Position numbers and translations under genes: made by a program. Positions 1 through 7,567 of a stretch of DNA of 64,000 bases are shown here, one piece after another. Under the pieces are notes generated by a model that saw only the letters and a list, made by a program, of their open reading frames with translations, did no database searches and had not been told where the DNA came from. The DNA is taken from assembly GCA_048814795.1 (NCBI GenBank), contig CP184673.1, positions 992,001 through 1,056,000 of the forward strand, written 5' to 3'. Position 1 is the first letter of the stretch. Each line of letters begins with the position of its first letter. The stretch comes from Thermatribacter sp048814795. GTDB lineage: Bacteria; Atribacterota; Atribacteria; Atribacterales; Thermatribacteraceae.

Positions 1-1442
1 TTCAGAGCGTTGTCTATCAAATTTATCAGCATCTGCTCTAATTTAAAAGGGTCTCCTTTGATTACAACTTTGCTTTCACATATTAAATTTAATGTTAGAT
101 TTTTTTCTTTTGCTTTCTGCATAAATATTTTGCATACATCCTTGGCCATTTCCTCTAAATTCACCTTTTCTTTTATCTGGGTTAATCCTTTCTCTTCCAA
201 TTCTGAAAGTGAAAGCAAATCGCTAACAATGTTTATGAGACGCTCCGTATGTTTTTCGATAATCTCTAAATAGTGTCTCGCATCACCCTTTACTTCTTCT
301 TCTAAGGTTTCAACATATCCTTTTATAGCGGTGAGGGGGGTTCTTAATTCATGAGAAACATTTACTACGAAATCTTTCTTCATTTTTTCCACCTTTTTGA
401 GTTCAGTAATATCATGCAAAACAATTATTAACTCTTCTTTAGAAGGTATAAGGACAAAGCTGCACAGGAATACTTTTTCATTCAACTCTAACTCTTGGGG
501 AGAGACTCTTTTCTCTTCTTTTGCTTTTTCTATCAATTGGGGCAACTTAGGATTTCTTAAAATTTCCCACCAGAATTTACCCTCCGGATTTATTTGGACA
601 ATCCTTTTAAAACTTTCATTGAAAAGAACAATTTTACCTTTTTTATCTAAGACTAAAAGCCCTTCTTCAAGAAAAGAGATGATGCTGTTTAACTCTTCTT
701 GTTTTAAAGCTAAATTATCAAACAACTGTTTTAATTTTTCGGACATTTTGTTAAAACTATTTGCCAGTTTTCCTATTTCATCATCTCTTTTAAGCCTTAC
801 TTTTACAGAAAAATCGCCTTCAGCCAATTTATTAGACGCCGAAACCAGCTCTTTTAAGTGCTGAGATAAATTTTTTGAAAAAGAAAATGCCCCTAAGAGA
901 GAAAGAAGAGTTATAAAAATTACTATCCCGAAGATCTTAAGTTTCAGGTTATTTAGCAGTTTGTTTATATCCTTTAAAAATAAACTTACTCTTAAGACGC
1001 CCAGAAACTCTTCTTTTGATTTAACGGGTATTGCCACGTATAGCATTTCTTCCTTTACTGTCGTGCTGAAACGCAAAGATTTACCAAAACCATCTGCTAT
1101 GGCTTGTCTGATCTCTGGCCTGTCATTGTGATTTTCCATAAGATTAGGATCTTTTTCTGAATCTGCTAAAACTTTTCCTGAAGGAGCGATAACCGTAATT
1201 CTTGTTTTTATGCTTTTGCCTATTTCTTTTACTAAGGAATCCAATCTTTTGAAATTTTTTTCTTCTATAAGGGGTAGAACTCTAAGTTGAAGAGCATAGG
1301 ATAGGTTTTTAAGGTCTAAAGATAAAGTATTTATGTAATGGGACTTTATTGTTCTAAAAGAAAAGAAGAATATTAAGATTGAAAGCGATAAAATGATCAA
1401 ACAGAAGCTAAAAAAAATTTTTAAGAATATAGATCCTTTCAT
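1..1442 (-). CDS. Sensor histidine kinase of a PhoR-like two-component system (3' end cut by window)
   Basis: My reading of the minus strand gives an open frame that starts with ATG at 1440-1442, overlapping the TGA of the response regulator (ATGA), and runs off the window after about 480 codons. It has an N-terminal membrane segment (about residues 6-29), an extracytoplasmic sensor stretch, a second membrane segment near residue 165, a HAMP-like linker, a PAS-like region and a HisKA domain with the phospho-acceptor in VSHELRTPLTAIKGY (His364). The window ends inside the N box of the ATPase domain (INLIDNAL), so the G boxes are not seen. It should autophosphorylate and hand the phosphate to the regulator encoded just upstream. 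The stimulus is unknown. The whole module is markedly more AT-rich than most of the window. Confidence 0.9.
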   Translation of the reverse strand, partial: MKGSIFLKIFFSFCLIILSLSILIFFFSFRTIKSHYINTLSLDLKNLSYALQLRVLPLIEEKNFKRLDSLVKEIGKSIKTRITVIAPSGKVLADSEKDPNLMENHNDRPEIRQAIADGFGKSLRFSTTVKEEMLYVAIPVKSKEEFLGVLRVSLFLKDINKLLNNLKLKIFGIVIFITLLSLLGAFSFSKNLSQHLKELVSASNKLAEGDFSVKVRLKRDDEIGKLANSFNKMSEKLKQLFDNLALKQEELNSIISFLEEGLLVLDKKGKIVLFNESFKRIVQINPEGKFWWEILRNPKLPQLIEKAKEEKRVSPQELELNEKVFLCSFVLIPSKEELIIVLHDITELKKVEKMKKDFVVNVSHELRTPLTAIKGYVETLEEEVKGDARHYLEIIEKHTERLINIVSDLLSLSELEEKGLTQIKEKVNLEEMAKDVCKIFMQKAKEKNLTLNLICESKVVIKGDPFKLEQMLINLIDNAL

Positions 1443-2116
1443 TCTTCTATCTTGTAGCCTACACCTCTTACATTTTTTATAAATCTTTTTGCTTTTCCTA
1501 ATTTTTCTCTTAAATTTTTAATATGAACATCTATAGTTCTATCCGAAACTGCTTTATCCTGTCCCCATAAATGGTCTAAAATCTGTTTTCTTGTAAATAC
1601 CCATCCCTTTTTAGAAGCTAAGATTTCTAAAATTCTGAATTCGGTTGGGGTTAAATCTATTTTCTTGTCTTCTACAAAAACCTGGAATTTGTTAAGGTCT
1701 ATTAAAAGGATGTCGTCTATTTTAATTTTTTTGCCGGAATCTGGTATTTTCCTTCTTAAAACTGATTTTACTCTTGCAATCAGTTCTCTTGGAGAGAAAG
1801 GCTTTGTTACATAATCATCTGCACCCAGCTCTAAACCTAAAACCTTGTCTGTCTCAGTGGCACGGGCAGTAAGCATAATAATAGGAATAGAACTATATTC
1901 TTGGTTTGATTTTAAATACTTACAAATCTCAATACCATCGGCATCAGGAAGCATAAGGTCTAAGATTATAAGATCGGGCATTTTAGAAGATAAGAATTTA
2001 AAGAAGCCTTCAGCATTTAGGAATTCTTTAACTTTAAAACCAGATCTGGTAAGGTGCAAAGATACAAGTTCTAAAATATCAGGCTCATCATCTATTACTG
2101 CTATTAATTCATTCAT
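1439..2116 (-). CDS. OmpR/PhoB-family response regulator
   Basis: A 225-residue DNA-binding response regulator. Receiver domain residues 1-120 carry the acidic pair D9/D10, phospho-acceptor D53 in LDLMLPD, T83 in MLTARA and K105 in TKPF. The C-terminal half (about 130-225) is a Trans_reg_C winged helix ending in NVRGVGYKIEE, typical of PhoB/PhoP proteins. It is expected to be phosphorylated by the histidine kinase translated from the overlapping downstream gene. PhoB-like targets would be phosphate genes, but no pst genes lie here, and a phoU lies 55 kb away, so the regulon cannot be named. Transcription probably starts at the minus-strand promoter at 2306-2334. Confidence 0.93.
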   Translation of the reverse strand: MNELIAVIDDEPDILELVSLHLTRSGFKVKEFLNAEGFFKFLSSKMPDLIILDLMLPDADGIEICKYLKSNQEYSSIPIIMLTARATETDKVLGLELGADDYVTKPFSPRELIARVKSVLRRKIPDSGKKIKIDDILLIDLNKFQVFVEDKKIDLTPTEFRILEILASKKGWVFTRKQILDHLWGQDKAVSDRTIDVHIKNLREKLGKAKRFIKNVRGVGYKIEE

Positions 2117-2170
2117 TTTTTCTCTAAATAAAATGAAGTTTTAAAAGTCTCTCTTTCTGGACTCAATTAT

Positions 2171-2287
2171 TTACCGATTTAACCGCAGAAATTTGCCTTC
2201 TTTAACCAAAGGATAAAGAGTAACTTTATAAATCTTTAAAAATTTGGCTGCCCCTTTTGGTGTTAAAAGTTCTTCCCCATAAAAAAT
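2171..2287 (-). pseudogene. Relic or mini-gene of an excisionase-like helix-turn-helix domain
   Basis: On the minus strand, between the promoter and the response regulator, a short frame reads GEELLTPKGAAKFLKIYKVT, then a segment with VKEGKF, and stops. This matches the start of MerR/excisionase-type HTH domains (LLTPKEAAKFL...T.YR.VKEG). It has no ATG, GTG or TTG in frame; the only start-like codon is ATT after an in-frame TGA, and the protein would be about 35 residues, half a normal domain, with Pro where Arg is usual in the recognition helix. I read it as the decayed first gene of the two-component operon. A translated mini-protein is possible but less likely. Confidence 0.45.
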
Positions 2288-2305
2288 TCAACAATTCTCG
2301 ATAGC

Positions 2306-2334
2306 GTTATATAATTGTAGATAATATTTGTCAA
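2306..2334 (-). promoter_or_regulatory. Sigma70-type promoter for the two-component operon
   Basis: On the minus strand TTGACA (2329-2334) is followed after exactly 17 bases by TATAAC (2306-2311). Predicted transcription start is near 2299, upstream of the HTH relic, the regulator and the kinase. Confidence 0.75.
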
Positions 2335-2363
2335 CCTCCCGTTCCTTAGAACGCATAGCTGAT

Positions 2364-2392
2364 TTATCCACAAATATCTGTGAAGATGTAAT
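2364..2392 (+). promoter_or_regulatory. Possible promoter of the thiamine operon, overlapping a DnaA-box-like 9-mer
   Basis: TTATCC, 17 bases, TGTAAT. The -10 matches five of six consensus bases, the -35 only three. The -35 lies inside TTATCCACA, a perfect DnaA-box sequence (2364-2372). It would start a transcript near 2400 that includes the structured leader. Weak call. Confidence 0.3.
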
Positions 2393-2445
2393 ATTTATGG
2401 TGGAAGGAAAAGTTATAAAACATCACAAAGATAAAAGTTAAGGTG

Positions 2446-2573
2446 GTGGGTGAGAAAAAATTCCTTTTTCTGCTTTGGCAATGCCAAAGCAGAGGTTGAT
2501 ACAGGCAGATATTTACATCAACCTGTTAAGGGTTGGGGTAAATATCTCTTTAGAGATTCCTTCTCTCACACCC
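2446..2573 (+). ncRNA. Candidate structured leader RNA with pseudoknot upstream of thiM
   Basis: Four pairings are visible. A closing helix pairs 2449-2455 with 2564-2572 (one bulged A). A perfect 10-bp hairpin with a three-base loop spans 2470-2492. A perfect 8-bp stem pairs 2493-2500 with 2517-2524. The 16-base loop of that stem (2507-2516) is perfectly complementary over 10 bases to 2538-2547, making a pseudoknot. A small hairpin (2544-2548 with 2553-2557) uses part of the same strand, so it and the pseudoknot exclude each other. This looks like a riboswitch-type leader for the thiamine salvage operon. It does not show the conserved TPP-riboswitch boxes that I can recognise, and I cannot assign it to a known class. 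Confidence 0.5.
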
Positions 2574-2639
2574 TTGGATCTCATTGGTGAAATCAAAAGA
2601 AAAGATGAGAAAGACGGAAGGATGCGGAGGCAATGAGCT

Positions 2640-3443
2640 ATGAGAAAATCGTTTGGGGATATTCTGGAAAAATTAAGGACTGAAAAGCCTCTGGTTCACC
2701 ATATTACCAACATTGTGGTAGCCAACGACAATGCCAATTGCATGCTTGCGGTAGGAGCGCTACCGGTTATGGCTTATGCTCCGGAAGAAGTTGAGGAGAT
2801 GGTAGCTCAGGCTCAGGCCCTGGTTATTAACCTGGGAACGCTGACTGGGGAGGTCGTGAAAAGTGCCATTCTTGCTGCTAAAAAGGCCGAGGCATTGGGA
2901 ATACCGGTTATTCTGGATCCCGTAGGCGCTGGTGCCACTTCCTTTCGCACAGAAAGCGCACTGCAGGTTCTCGAGGCAGCGAAAGTTTCTGTTTTGAGAG
3001 GTAACCGGGCAGAAATTGCTTCTCTTCTGGGTATGCAGGCTCTGGTGAAGGGCGTGGAATCCGGGGAAACCCAGGAGGAGCCCCGGGTAATTGTCCAGAA
3101 AGCCAGCCTTCGCTTTGGGACTGTGGTGGCTGTTACTGGTGAGGTAGACTGGGTGGGTGATGGAAAGCGAGTGGTGCGTGTTTTCAACGGTCATCCCCTG
3201 CTTACCAGAGTTACCGGAACCGGGTGTATGACAACCTCTCTTTGTGGGGCTTTTTGTGCTGTGGAAAAGGATTTTTTGATGGCTTCTGCAGCTGCTCTCT
3301 CTTTTTTGGGAGTGTGTGCTGAGATGGCAGCTCCTTTTTCTTCGGGTCCGGCCAGCTTTAAGAATCATCTTTTTGATATGATGTATAAGTTAGATGAAGA
3401 TGCTTTTGGCCGCTTGGCTCGTTTCGAGGTGGAGAATTTATGA
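2640..3443 (+). CDS. thiM: Hydroxyethylthiazole kinase
   Basis: A 267-residue protein that phosphorylates 4-methyl-5-(2-hydroxyethyl)thiazole, the salvage entry for the thiazole half of thiamine. Family signatures are VHHITN and NDNAN near the N terminus, DPVGAG in the middle and VTGTGCMTT near residue 195, holding the conserved cysteine. Length is normal. The ATG sits 11 bases after GGAGG. It is first in an operon in which thiE starts within its stop codon (ATGA). A structured RNA precedes it, so expression may be controlled at the leader. Confidence 0.95.
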   Translation: MRKSFGDILEKLRTEKPLVHHITNIVVANDNANCMLAVGALPVMAYAPEEVEEMVAQAQALVINLGTLTGEVVKSAILAAKKAEALGIPVILDPVGAGATSFRTESALQVLEAAKVSVLRGNRAEIASLLGMQALVKGVESGETQEEPRVIVQKASLRFGTVVAVTGEVDWVGDGKRVVRVFNGHPLLTRVTGTGCMTTSLCGAFCAVEKDFLMASAAALSFLGVCAEMAAPFSSGPASFKNHLFDMMYKLDEDAFGRLARFEVENL

Positions 3444-4069
3444 GAGATTTTTCTTTGTACGTCATACTGGACAGGACCTTACAGAGGGGGCGTTCGCACC
3501 TGGAGGTTGCCCGGGAGGCAATTTTGGGTGGAGCAACAGTTATTCAACTGCGGGAGAAAAACCTTGCTACCCGCGCTATGTTTGAAGAGGCTCTTGAGTT
3601 GCGCAAGCTGAGCAGGGAGTTGAACGCTCTTTTCATCGTCAACGATCGTCTGGACGTGGCCCTTGCTGCATCTTCGGACGGGGTACACCTTGGTGAAGAG
3701 GACCTTCCAGTTGATGTGGCCAGGCGCCTGGCTCCGAATCTCATCATCGGTTCTTCCTGTGATACCGTGGAGAAAGCCAGAGAGTTGGAGCACCTGGGTG
3801 CCGATTACCTGGGGGTGGGTACGGTATTTCCCACTGCGACCAAAAAAGACGCTGGTGAGCCCATTGGCCTTTCTCGCTTGAAGGAAATCAAGCAGGCGGT
3901 AAGTATCCCCGTGGTGGCTATTGGAGGCATTAACCTTTCTAACCTTGATGCGGTCTTGAGTACCGGGGTGGATGGAGTGGCTGTGGTTTCGGCAATTGTG
4001 GGTGCGGATTCGGTTTTTGAAGCTGCTTCCGCTTTTAGGAAGAAAATCGACTCCTGGAGGAAGAAATGA
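3440..4069 (+). CDS. thiE: Thiamine-phosphate synthase
   Basis: A 209-residue TIM-barrel enzyme that joins HMP-PP and thiazole phosphate to form thiamine phosphate. Signatures are VIQLREKN, FIVNDRLDVAL, GVHLGEEDL, YLGVGTVFPTATK and VAIGGINLSN, all in family order. It overlaps thiM upstream and thiL downstream by four bases (ATGA both times), implying translational coupling. It stands between the kinase making its thiazole substrate and the kinase using its product. Confidence 0.95.
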   Translation: MRDFSLYVILDRTLQRGRSHLEVAREAILGGATVIQLREKNLATRAMFEEALELRKLSRELNALFIVNDRLDVALAASSDGVHLGEEDLPVDVARRLAPNLIIGSSCDTVEKARELEHLGADYLGVGTVFPTATKKDAGEPIGLSRLKEIKQAVSIPVVAIGGINLSNLDAVLSTGVDGVAVVSAIVGADSVFEAASAFRKKIDSWRKK

Positions 4070-5085
4070 GTTACCTGGATGAAGTTGGAGAGTTTGGGTT
4101 CATCGAGAAAATAAAAGAAATGTTTCCGGTCTTTTCTACTTTGCTTGTGCAGGGCATTGGCGATGATTGCGCAGTTTTTAAAGGAAGAGAAGGCTGGCAT
4201 ACCCTGGCGACCTGTGATGTCCAGGTAGAGGAAGTTCATTTCAAGATGGCGCTTTTTCCTCCCTTTTTGCTTGGCAGACGTATTCTGGCAGTAAATATAA
4301 GTGATGTGGCAGCTATGGGCGGATTGCCCCGTTTTGCCCTGCTTTCCTTCGTTTTGCGACCGGACCTTGAAGAAGAGTGGATTTCTGAAGTGTTGCGGGG
4401 TATTAAGGCGGAGGCAGAGCGTTTTGAGGTGGATGTCATTGGTGGTAACCTTTCCCGTGTTGCTGGTTCCCTGGTTTTCGATGTTACCCTGATTGGCGAA
4501 GTTGAGAGCGGATGCCCCCTGCTCCTGCGTTCTAATGCCCGGGTTGGGGATCTTATCCTGGTTACCGGTTATCCTGGAGAGGCGGCCTGCGGCCTCCAGA
4601 TAATACTTGAGGGAAGCAAGGAGGAGATAATCCGCTTTGAACGGCTCTGCAGACGCTGTCTGGCTCCCTTACCCCGTGTTGAAGAGGGAAGAGTCATTGC
4701 AGAAAGTGGTTATCCCTGTGCTTTGATTGATGTTTCAGACGGCCTTCTGCAGGATCTTTCCCATATCCTTGAGGCAAGCGGTGTGGGAGCAGTGGTCCAC
4801 CTTGAGAGCCTGCCTCTCTCTGAAGATATCCAGAATTTCACACGAGAAAAGGCAGTGGACCCCTTCTTGCCCATTCTCTCTGGTGGAGAGGATTTTGAGC
4901 TTTTGTTTACCGCGCCTCCCCGGCTTGCCGAAAAGCTGAAAGCAGAGATCCAGCGCCGGACTGGCACCCCGGTTTGGGTGATTGGTGAAGTGATTGAGGG
5001 GAAAGGTGTGCAGCTCTATCGGGATGGGAAGGTAGTTTCCATTGGTTATCAGGGCTGGAATCATTTCAAAAAGGTGGTGACTTGA
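4066..5085 (+). CDS. thiL: Thiamine-monophosphate kinase
   Basis: A 339-residue AIR-synthase/PurM-fold enzyme that phosphorylates thiamine phosphate to the cofactor TPP. Visible motifs are GIGDDCAVF near residue 30, NISDVAAMGG near 77-86, GGNLSR, LVTGYPG, LIDVSDGLLQDL and LSGGEDFELLFT, all placed as in ThiL. Length is normal. It is the only gene here that yields active cofactor. Confidence 0.95.
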   Translation: MSYLDEVGEFGFIEKIKEMFPVFSTLLVQGIGDDCAVFKGREGWHTLATCDVQVEEVHFKMALFPPFLLGRRILAVNISDVAAMGGLPRFALLSFVLRPDLEEEWISEVLRGIKAEAERFEVDVIGGNLSRVAGSLVFDVTLIGEVESGCPLLLRSNARVGDLILVTGYPGEAACGLQIILEGSKEEIIRFERLCRRCLAPLPRVEEGRVIAESGYPCALIDVSDGLLQDLSHILEASGVGAVVHLESLPLSEDIQNFTREKAVDPFLPILSGGEDFELLFTAPPRLAEKLKAEIQRRTGTPVWVIGEVIEGKGVQLYRDGKVVSIGYQGWNHFKKVVT

Positions 5086-5089
5086 GCTT

Positions 5090-5920
5090 GTGAAAAGGGT
5101 ATTGAGCATTGCTGGTTCTGATTCGGGTGGAGGGGCAGGCATTCAGGCGGACCTGAAAACCTTTTGTGCTTTTGGGGTGTATGGTATGACGGCTATCACT
5201 GCAGTGACCGCTCAGAACACGCAGCGGGTGGAGGCTATCCAGGAGTTGCCTCCGCAAATGGTGGCTGCTCAGGTTCGCTGCCTTGTTGAAGATATTGGTG
5301 TGGACGCGGTGAAAACGGGAATGCTCTCTAACTCTGAAATCATCGAAGCCGTGGCTTCAGAACTTGCTCGCTCCGGTATTGAGAAGATAGTGGTGGATCC
5401 AGTTATGGTGGCCAAAAGCGGGGCACGCCTGCTTCGGGAAGAGGCTATTGGAAGCCTGGTGAAAAAGCTTTTGCCTCTGGCTTTGCTGGTCACGCCTAAC
5501 ATTCCCGAAGCACTCATTCTGGCAGAGATGGAAAAGATAGAGAGTTTTGCAGATATGCAGGAGGCGGCACGGCGGATTTACCAGAGGGGTGTGCAGGCAG
5601 TGCTGGTCAAAGGAGGGCATCTTCCTGGAGAATGCACCCGGGACCTCCTTTTTGATGGCAAGGAGTTTTATTCTTTTGAGGGCAGGCGCATTGATACCAA
5701 AAACACTCATGGCACAGGGTGCACTTACTCTGCAGCAATTTGTGCTCTTCTGGCTCTGGGTTATGACTTATCGGAAGCAGTGAAAGAGGCCAAAAAATAC
5801 ATGGAGCTGGTAATTAGCCATTCTTTGCCTCTGGGAAAGGGATTTGGGCCCACCAACCATCTGGCTCCGCTTTTCATAAAGGAAGGAATAGATCCTCAAG
5901 AGGGAGGAAAGCTCTGGTGA
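5090..5920 (+). CDS. thiD: Hydroxymethylpyrimidine/phosphomethylpyrimidine kinase
   Basis: A 276-residue ribokinase-fold enzyme that phosphorylates HMP and HMP-P to HMP-PP, the other substrate of ThiE. It starts with GTG four bases after the thiL stop and opens with SIAGSDSGGGAGIQADLKTF. VDPVMVAKSG and the C-terminal NTHGTGCTYSAAI anion-hole motif with its cysteine are present. With ThiM, ThiE and ThiL it completes a salvage route; no de novo genes (thiC, thiG) are seen in the window. The next gene begins within its stop codon. Confidence 0.95.
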   Translation: MKRVLSIAGSDSGGGAGIQADLKTFCAFGVYGMTAITAVTAQNTQRVEAIQELPPQMVAAQVRCLVEDIGVDAVKTGMLSNSEIIEAVASELARSGIEKIVVDPVMVAKSGARLLREEAIGSLVKKLLPLALLVTPNIPEALILAEMEKIESFADMQEAARRIYQRGVQAVLVKGGHLPGECTRDLLFDGKEFYSFEGRRIDTKNTHGTGCTYSAAICALLALGYDLSEAVKEAKKYMELVISHSLPLGKGFGPTNHLAPLFIKEGIDPQEGGKLW

Positions 5921-6645
5921 GTGGAGTTTTTCGGGTCGGCACTTCGGGCTGGACCTATAAGCACTGGAAGGGTTTGTTTTATCCACCGGACCTTCCCCAG
6001 AAAGACTGGTTTTCTTATTACGCCAGTGTTTTCGATACTGTGGAGGTCAACTCCAGTTTCTATCATCTTCCTCGTCCTTCCACGGTGGAGCGCTGGTACC
6101 AGATTGTTCCTTCCGGTTTTCTTTTTGCCGTGAAGGCCAGTCGCTACATTACTCATGTGAAGAGGTTGCGGGATGTAGAAGAAGCGCTGGGACGCTTCTT
6201 TGAAATTTGTTCTCTTTTTCGGGAAAAGCTCGGTCCTATCCTTTTTCAATTTCCTCCCCAGATGGAGTTTCGTTCGGATGTTTTTGTTGCCTTTCTGGAC
6301 CTTCTTGCAAAAAAAGACTACCTTTACGCTTTTGAGTTTCGCAATCCTTCTTTTTTCTGTGACCAGCTTTACGAAATGCTGCGCGAGCGCAATTTCTGCC
6401 TCTGTTTTGCTGATACTCCCCGCTATCCCTATCAGGAAGTACTGACCGCACCCTTTGTTTACTTGCGACTTCATGGAAGTCAGAGCCTTTATACCCACTG
6501 TTACAGTGAGGAGGAGCTGCAGATCTGGGCTCGCAAGGTGAAGGAGTGGCTCTGCGAGCGAGATGTGTATTGCTATTTTGACAATGATTACCAGGGTTAT
6601 GCCATTTCCAACGCTTTGCGGTTGAGGGAACTGGTTCTGGGATAA
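5917..6645 (+). CDS. DUF72 (YecE-like) family protein
   Basis: A 242-residue TIM-barrel-like protein. FRVGTSGWTYKHWKGLFYP at the N terminus, FDTVEVNSSFYHLP, FLFAVKASRYITH, GPILFQFPP, YAFEFRNPSFF and YVYFDND-like YCYFDNDYQGYA near the end are the hallmarks of DUF72. The function of the family is not established. The GTG start overlaps the thiD stop (GTGA), so it is cotranscribed with the thiamine genes, though a metabolic link is only guilt by association. Confidence 0.88.
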   Translation: MSGVFRVGTSGWTYKHWKGLFYPPDLPQKDWFSYYASVFDTVEVNSSFYHLPRPSTVERWYQIVPSGFLFAVKASRYITHVKRLRDVEEALGRFFEICSLFREKLGPILFQFPPQMEFRSDVFVAFLDLLAKKDYLYAFEFRNPSFFCDQLYEMLRERNFCLCFADTPRYPYQEVLTAPFVYLRLHGSQSLYTHCYSEEELQIWARKVKEWLCERDVYCYFDNDYQGYAISNALRLRELVLG

Positions 6646-6672
6646 AAGGGATAAGTCTTTTGGTTTAATGTA

Positions 6673-6702
6673 TTGACTTTTAAAGTTCTTTTTTTGTATT
6701 CT
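6673..6702 (+). promoter_or_regulatory. Candidate promoter of an intergenic transcript
   Basis: TTGACT followed after 18 bases by TATTCT, giving a start near 6709. It lies between two genes and in front of several hairpins and a terminator-like stem. Confidence 0.35.
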
Positions 6703-6708
6703 TTCACT

Positions 6709-6880
6709 GACCAGTGGACGGCCACTAAAAGTGGTTGCATATCTTTTAGTTTCCCGGCTTGAGTCCGAGATGCTTTTGGGAAACTGATCAACAATTTTGC
6801 TCCTTGCTTTAGTAAGTCACAAATTTACAGGGACCACTAAACCCAGATAGAAATAGAATCAGGAAAACCTGGGTTTTTGC
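6709..6880 (+). ncRNA. Candidate small RNA next to the RNA ligase locus
   Basis: Between a promoter-like site and a terminator-like stem lie several inverted repeats and no convincing gene. AGTGG (6713-6717), CCACT (6722-6726) and AGTGG (6730-6734) allow two mutually exclusive 5-bp hairpins. AGTTTCCC near 6748 pairs over 8 bp with GGGAAACT near 6778, enclosing a small CGG/CCG hairpin. A further CCACT occurs near 6834. A terminator-like stem follows. This could be an independent RNA of about 170 bases, or the leader of the RNA ligase partner gene. I recognise no known RNA family. Confidence 0.35.
6839..6878 (+). terminator. Rho-independent terminator-like stem-loop
   Basis: AAACCCAG (6839-6846) pairs with CTGGGTTT (6869-6876) and runs into TTTTT. 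The 22-base loop is large, so efficiency is uncertain. It would end either readthrough from the thiamine/DUF72 operon or the candidate small RNA. Confidence 0.5.
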
Positions 6881-6985
6881 TTATAAGGGGAAAGCGAACT
6901 TTCCGATTTTGTCAAAGAAGTCTTAGGTGCTGATCTTTTGGTTGTAAGCTATTAGCAAAACTCTGAGTGGGGGATTTTTAAGAAC

Positions 6986-7567
6986 GTGCAGGATACCATT
7001 GTTCTTGATACCAGCGTCTTCACCAACCCGGATACCTTTGTGCAGTTTGGTGAGAATCCCGAGAAGGCGGTGGGAGGGTTTATTCAACTGGCAAGTCGTT
7101 CTCCGCTCCAGTTCTTCATGCCTCTTTCGGTGTATCAAGAACTGCAAAAAGTAGTGGACTTCAAGCTGGTTTCCGGGAAACTGGAGCTGGTTATCAAAAT
7201 CCGTTCTCCTCGGCGTTTTATGTTAATGATACCCGCTGAGCTCCTTTACCAGTTTATAGAGGAGTTGCGGGAGCGTATTAACAAAGGGTTACGCATTGCT
7301 GAACAGGCGCTGACCACTCGCGATATGTCTGAGGAAGAGCTGATTAGAAAATTGCGTACCCGCTACCGGGAGGCCCTGCGTCAGGGGATTATTGATAGCA
7401 AGGAAGACATGGACGTTATTCTCCTTGCTTTCGAACTCGATGCTGTGCTGGTAAGCGCTGACCAGGGAATCAGCACCTGGGCGGACAAGCTGGGCATAAA
7501 GTTGCTTGAGGCGAGCAGTTTGCGCTCTTTGATAGAGAGTTCAATCGAACACCGCCTGGCCCCTTAA
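6986..7567 (+). CDS. RNA ligase partner protein, PIN-like (MJ_0950/TIGR03875-type)
   Basis: A 193-residue protein starting at GTG with a GGGGG stretch about 12 bases upstream. VLDTSVFTNPDTF at the N terminus and DSKEDMDVILLAFEL plus LVSADQGI in the C-terminal half supply the spaced acidic residues of a PIN-type nuclease fold. The family is known to co-occur with Pab1020-type RNA ligases and is often their neighbour, as here. Its biochemical role is not established; RNA cleavage or end-trimming is an inference from the fold. The gene converges on the ligase gene and their 3' ends overlap by 27 bases. Confidence 0.85.
   Translation: MQDTIVLDTSVFTNPDTFVQFGENPEKAVGGFIQLASRSPLQFFMPLSVYQELQKVVDFKLVSGKLELVIKIRSPRRFMLMIPAELLYQFIEELRERINKGLRIAEQALTTRDMSEEELIRKLRTRYREALRQGIIDSKEDMDVILLAFELDAVLVSADQGISTWADKLGIKLLEASSLRSLIESSIEHRLAP

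Noticed and set aside
10..864. Plus-strand open frames across the left edge
   Set aside because: They are antisense to a clear histidine kinase frame and have no family resemblance.
2364..2372. Perfect DnaA box TTATCCACA
   Set aside because: Only one 9-mer is seen, without a cluster, an AT-rich unwinding region or dnaA/dnaN nearby, so an origin is not supported.
2470..2492. 10-bp hairpin as a terminator
   Set aside because: No T-tract on either strand after the stem, and it fits the larger folded leader better.
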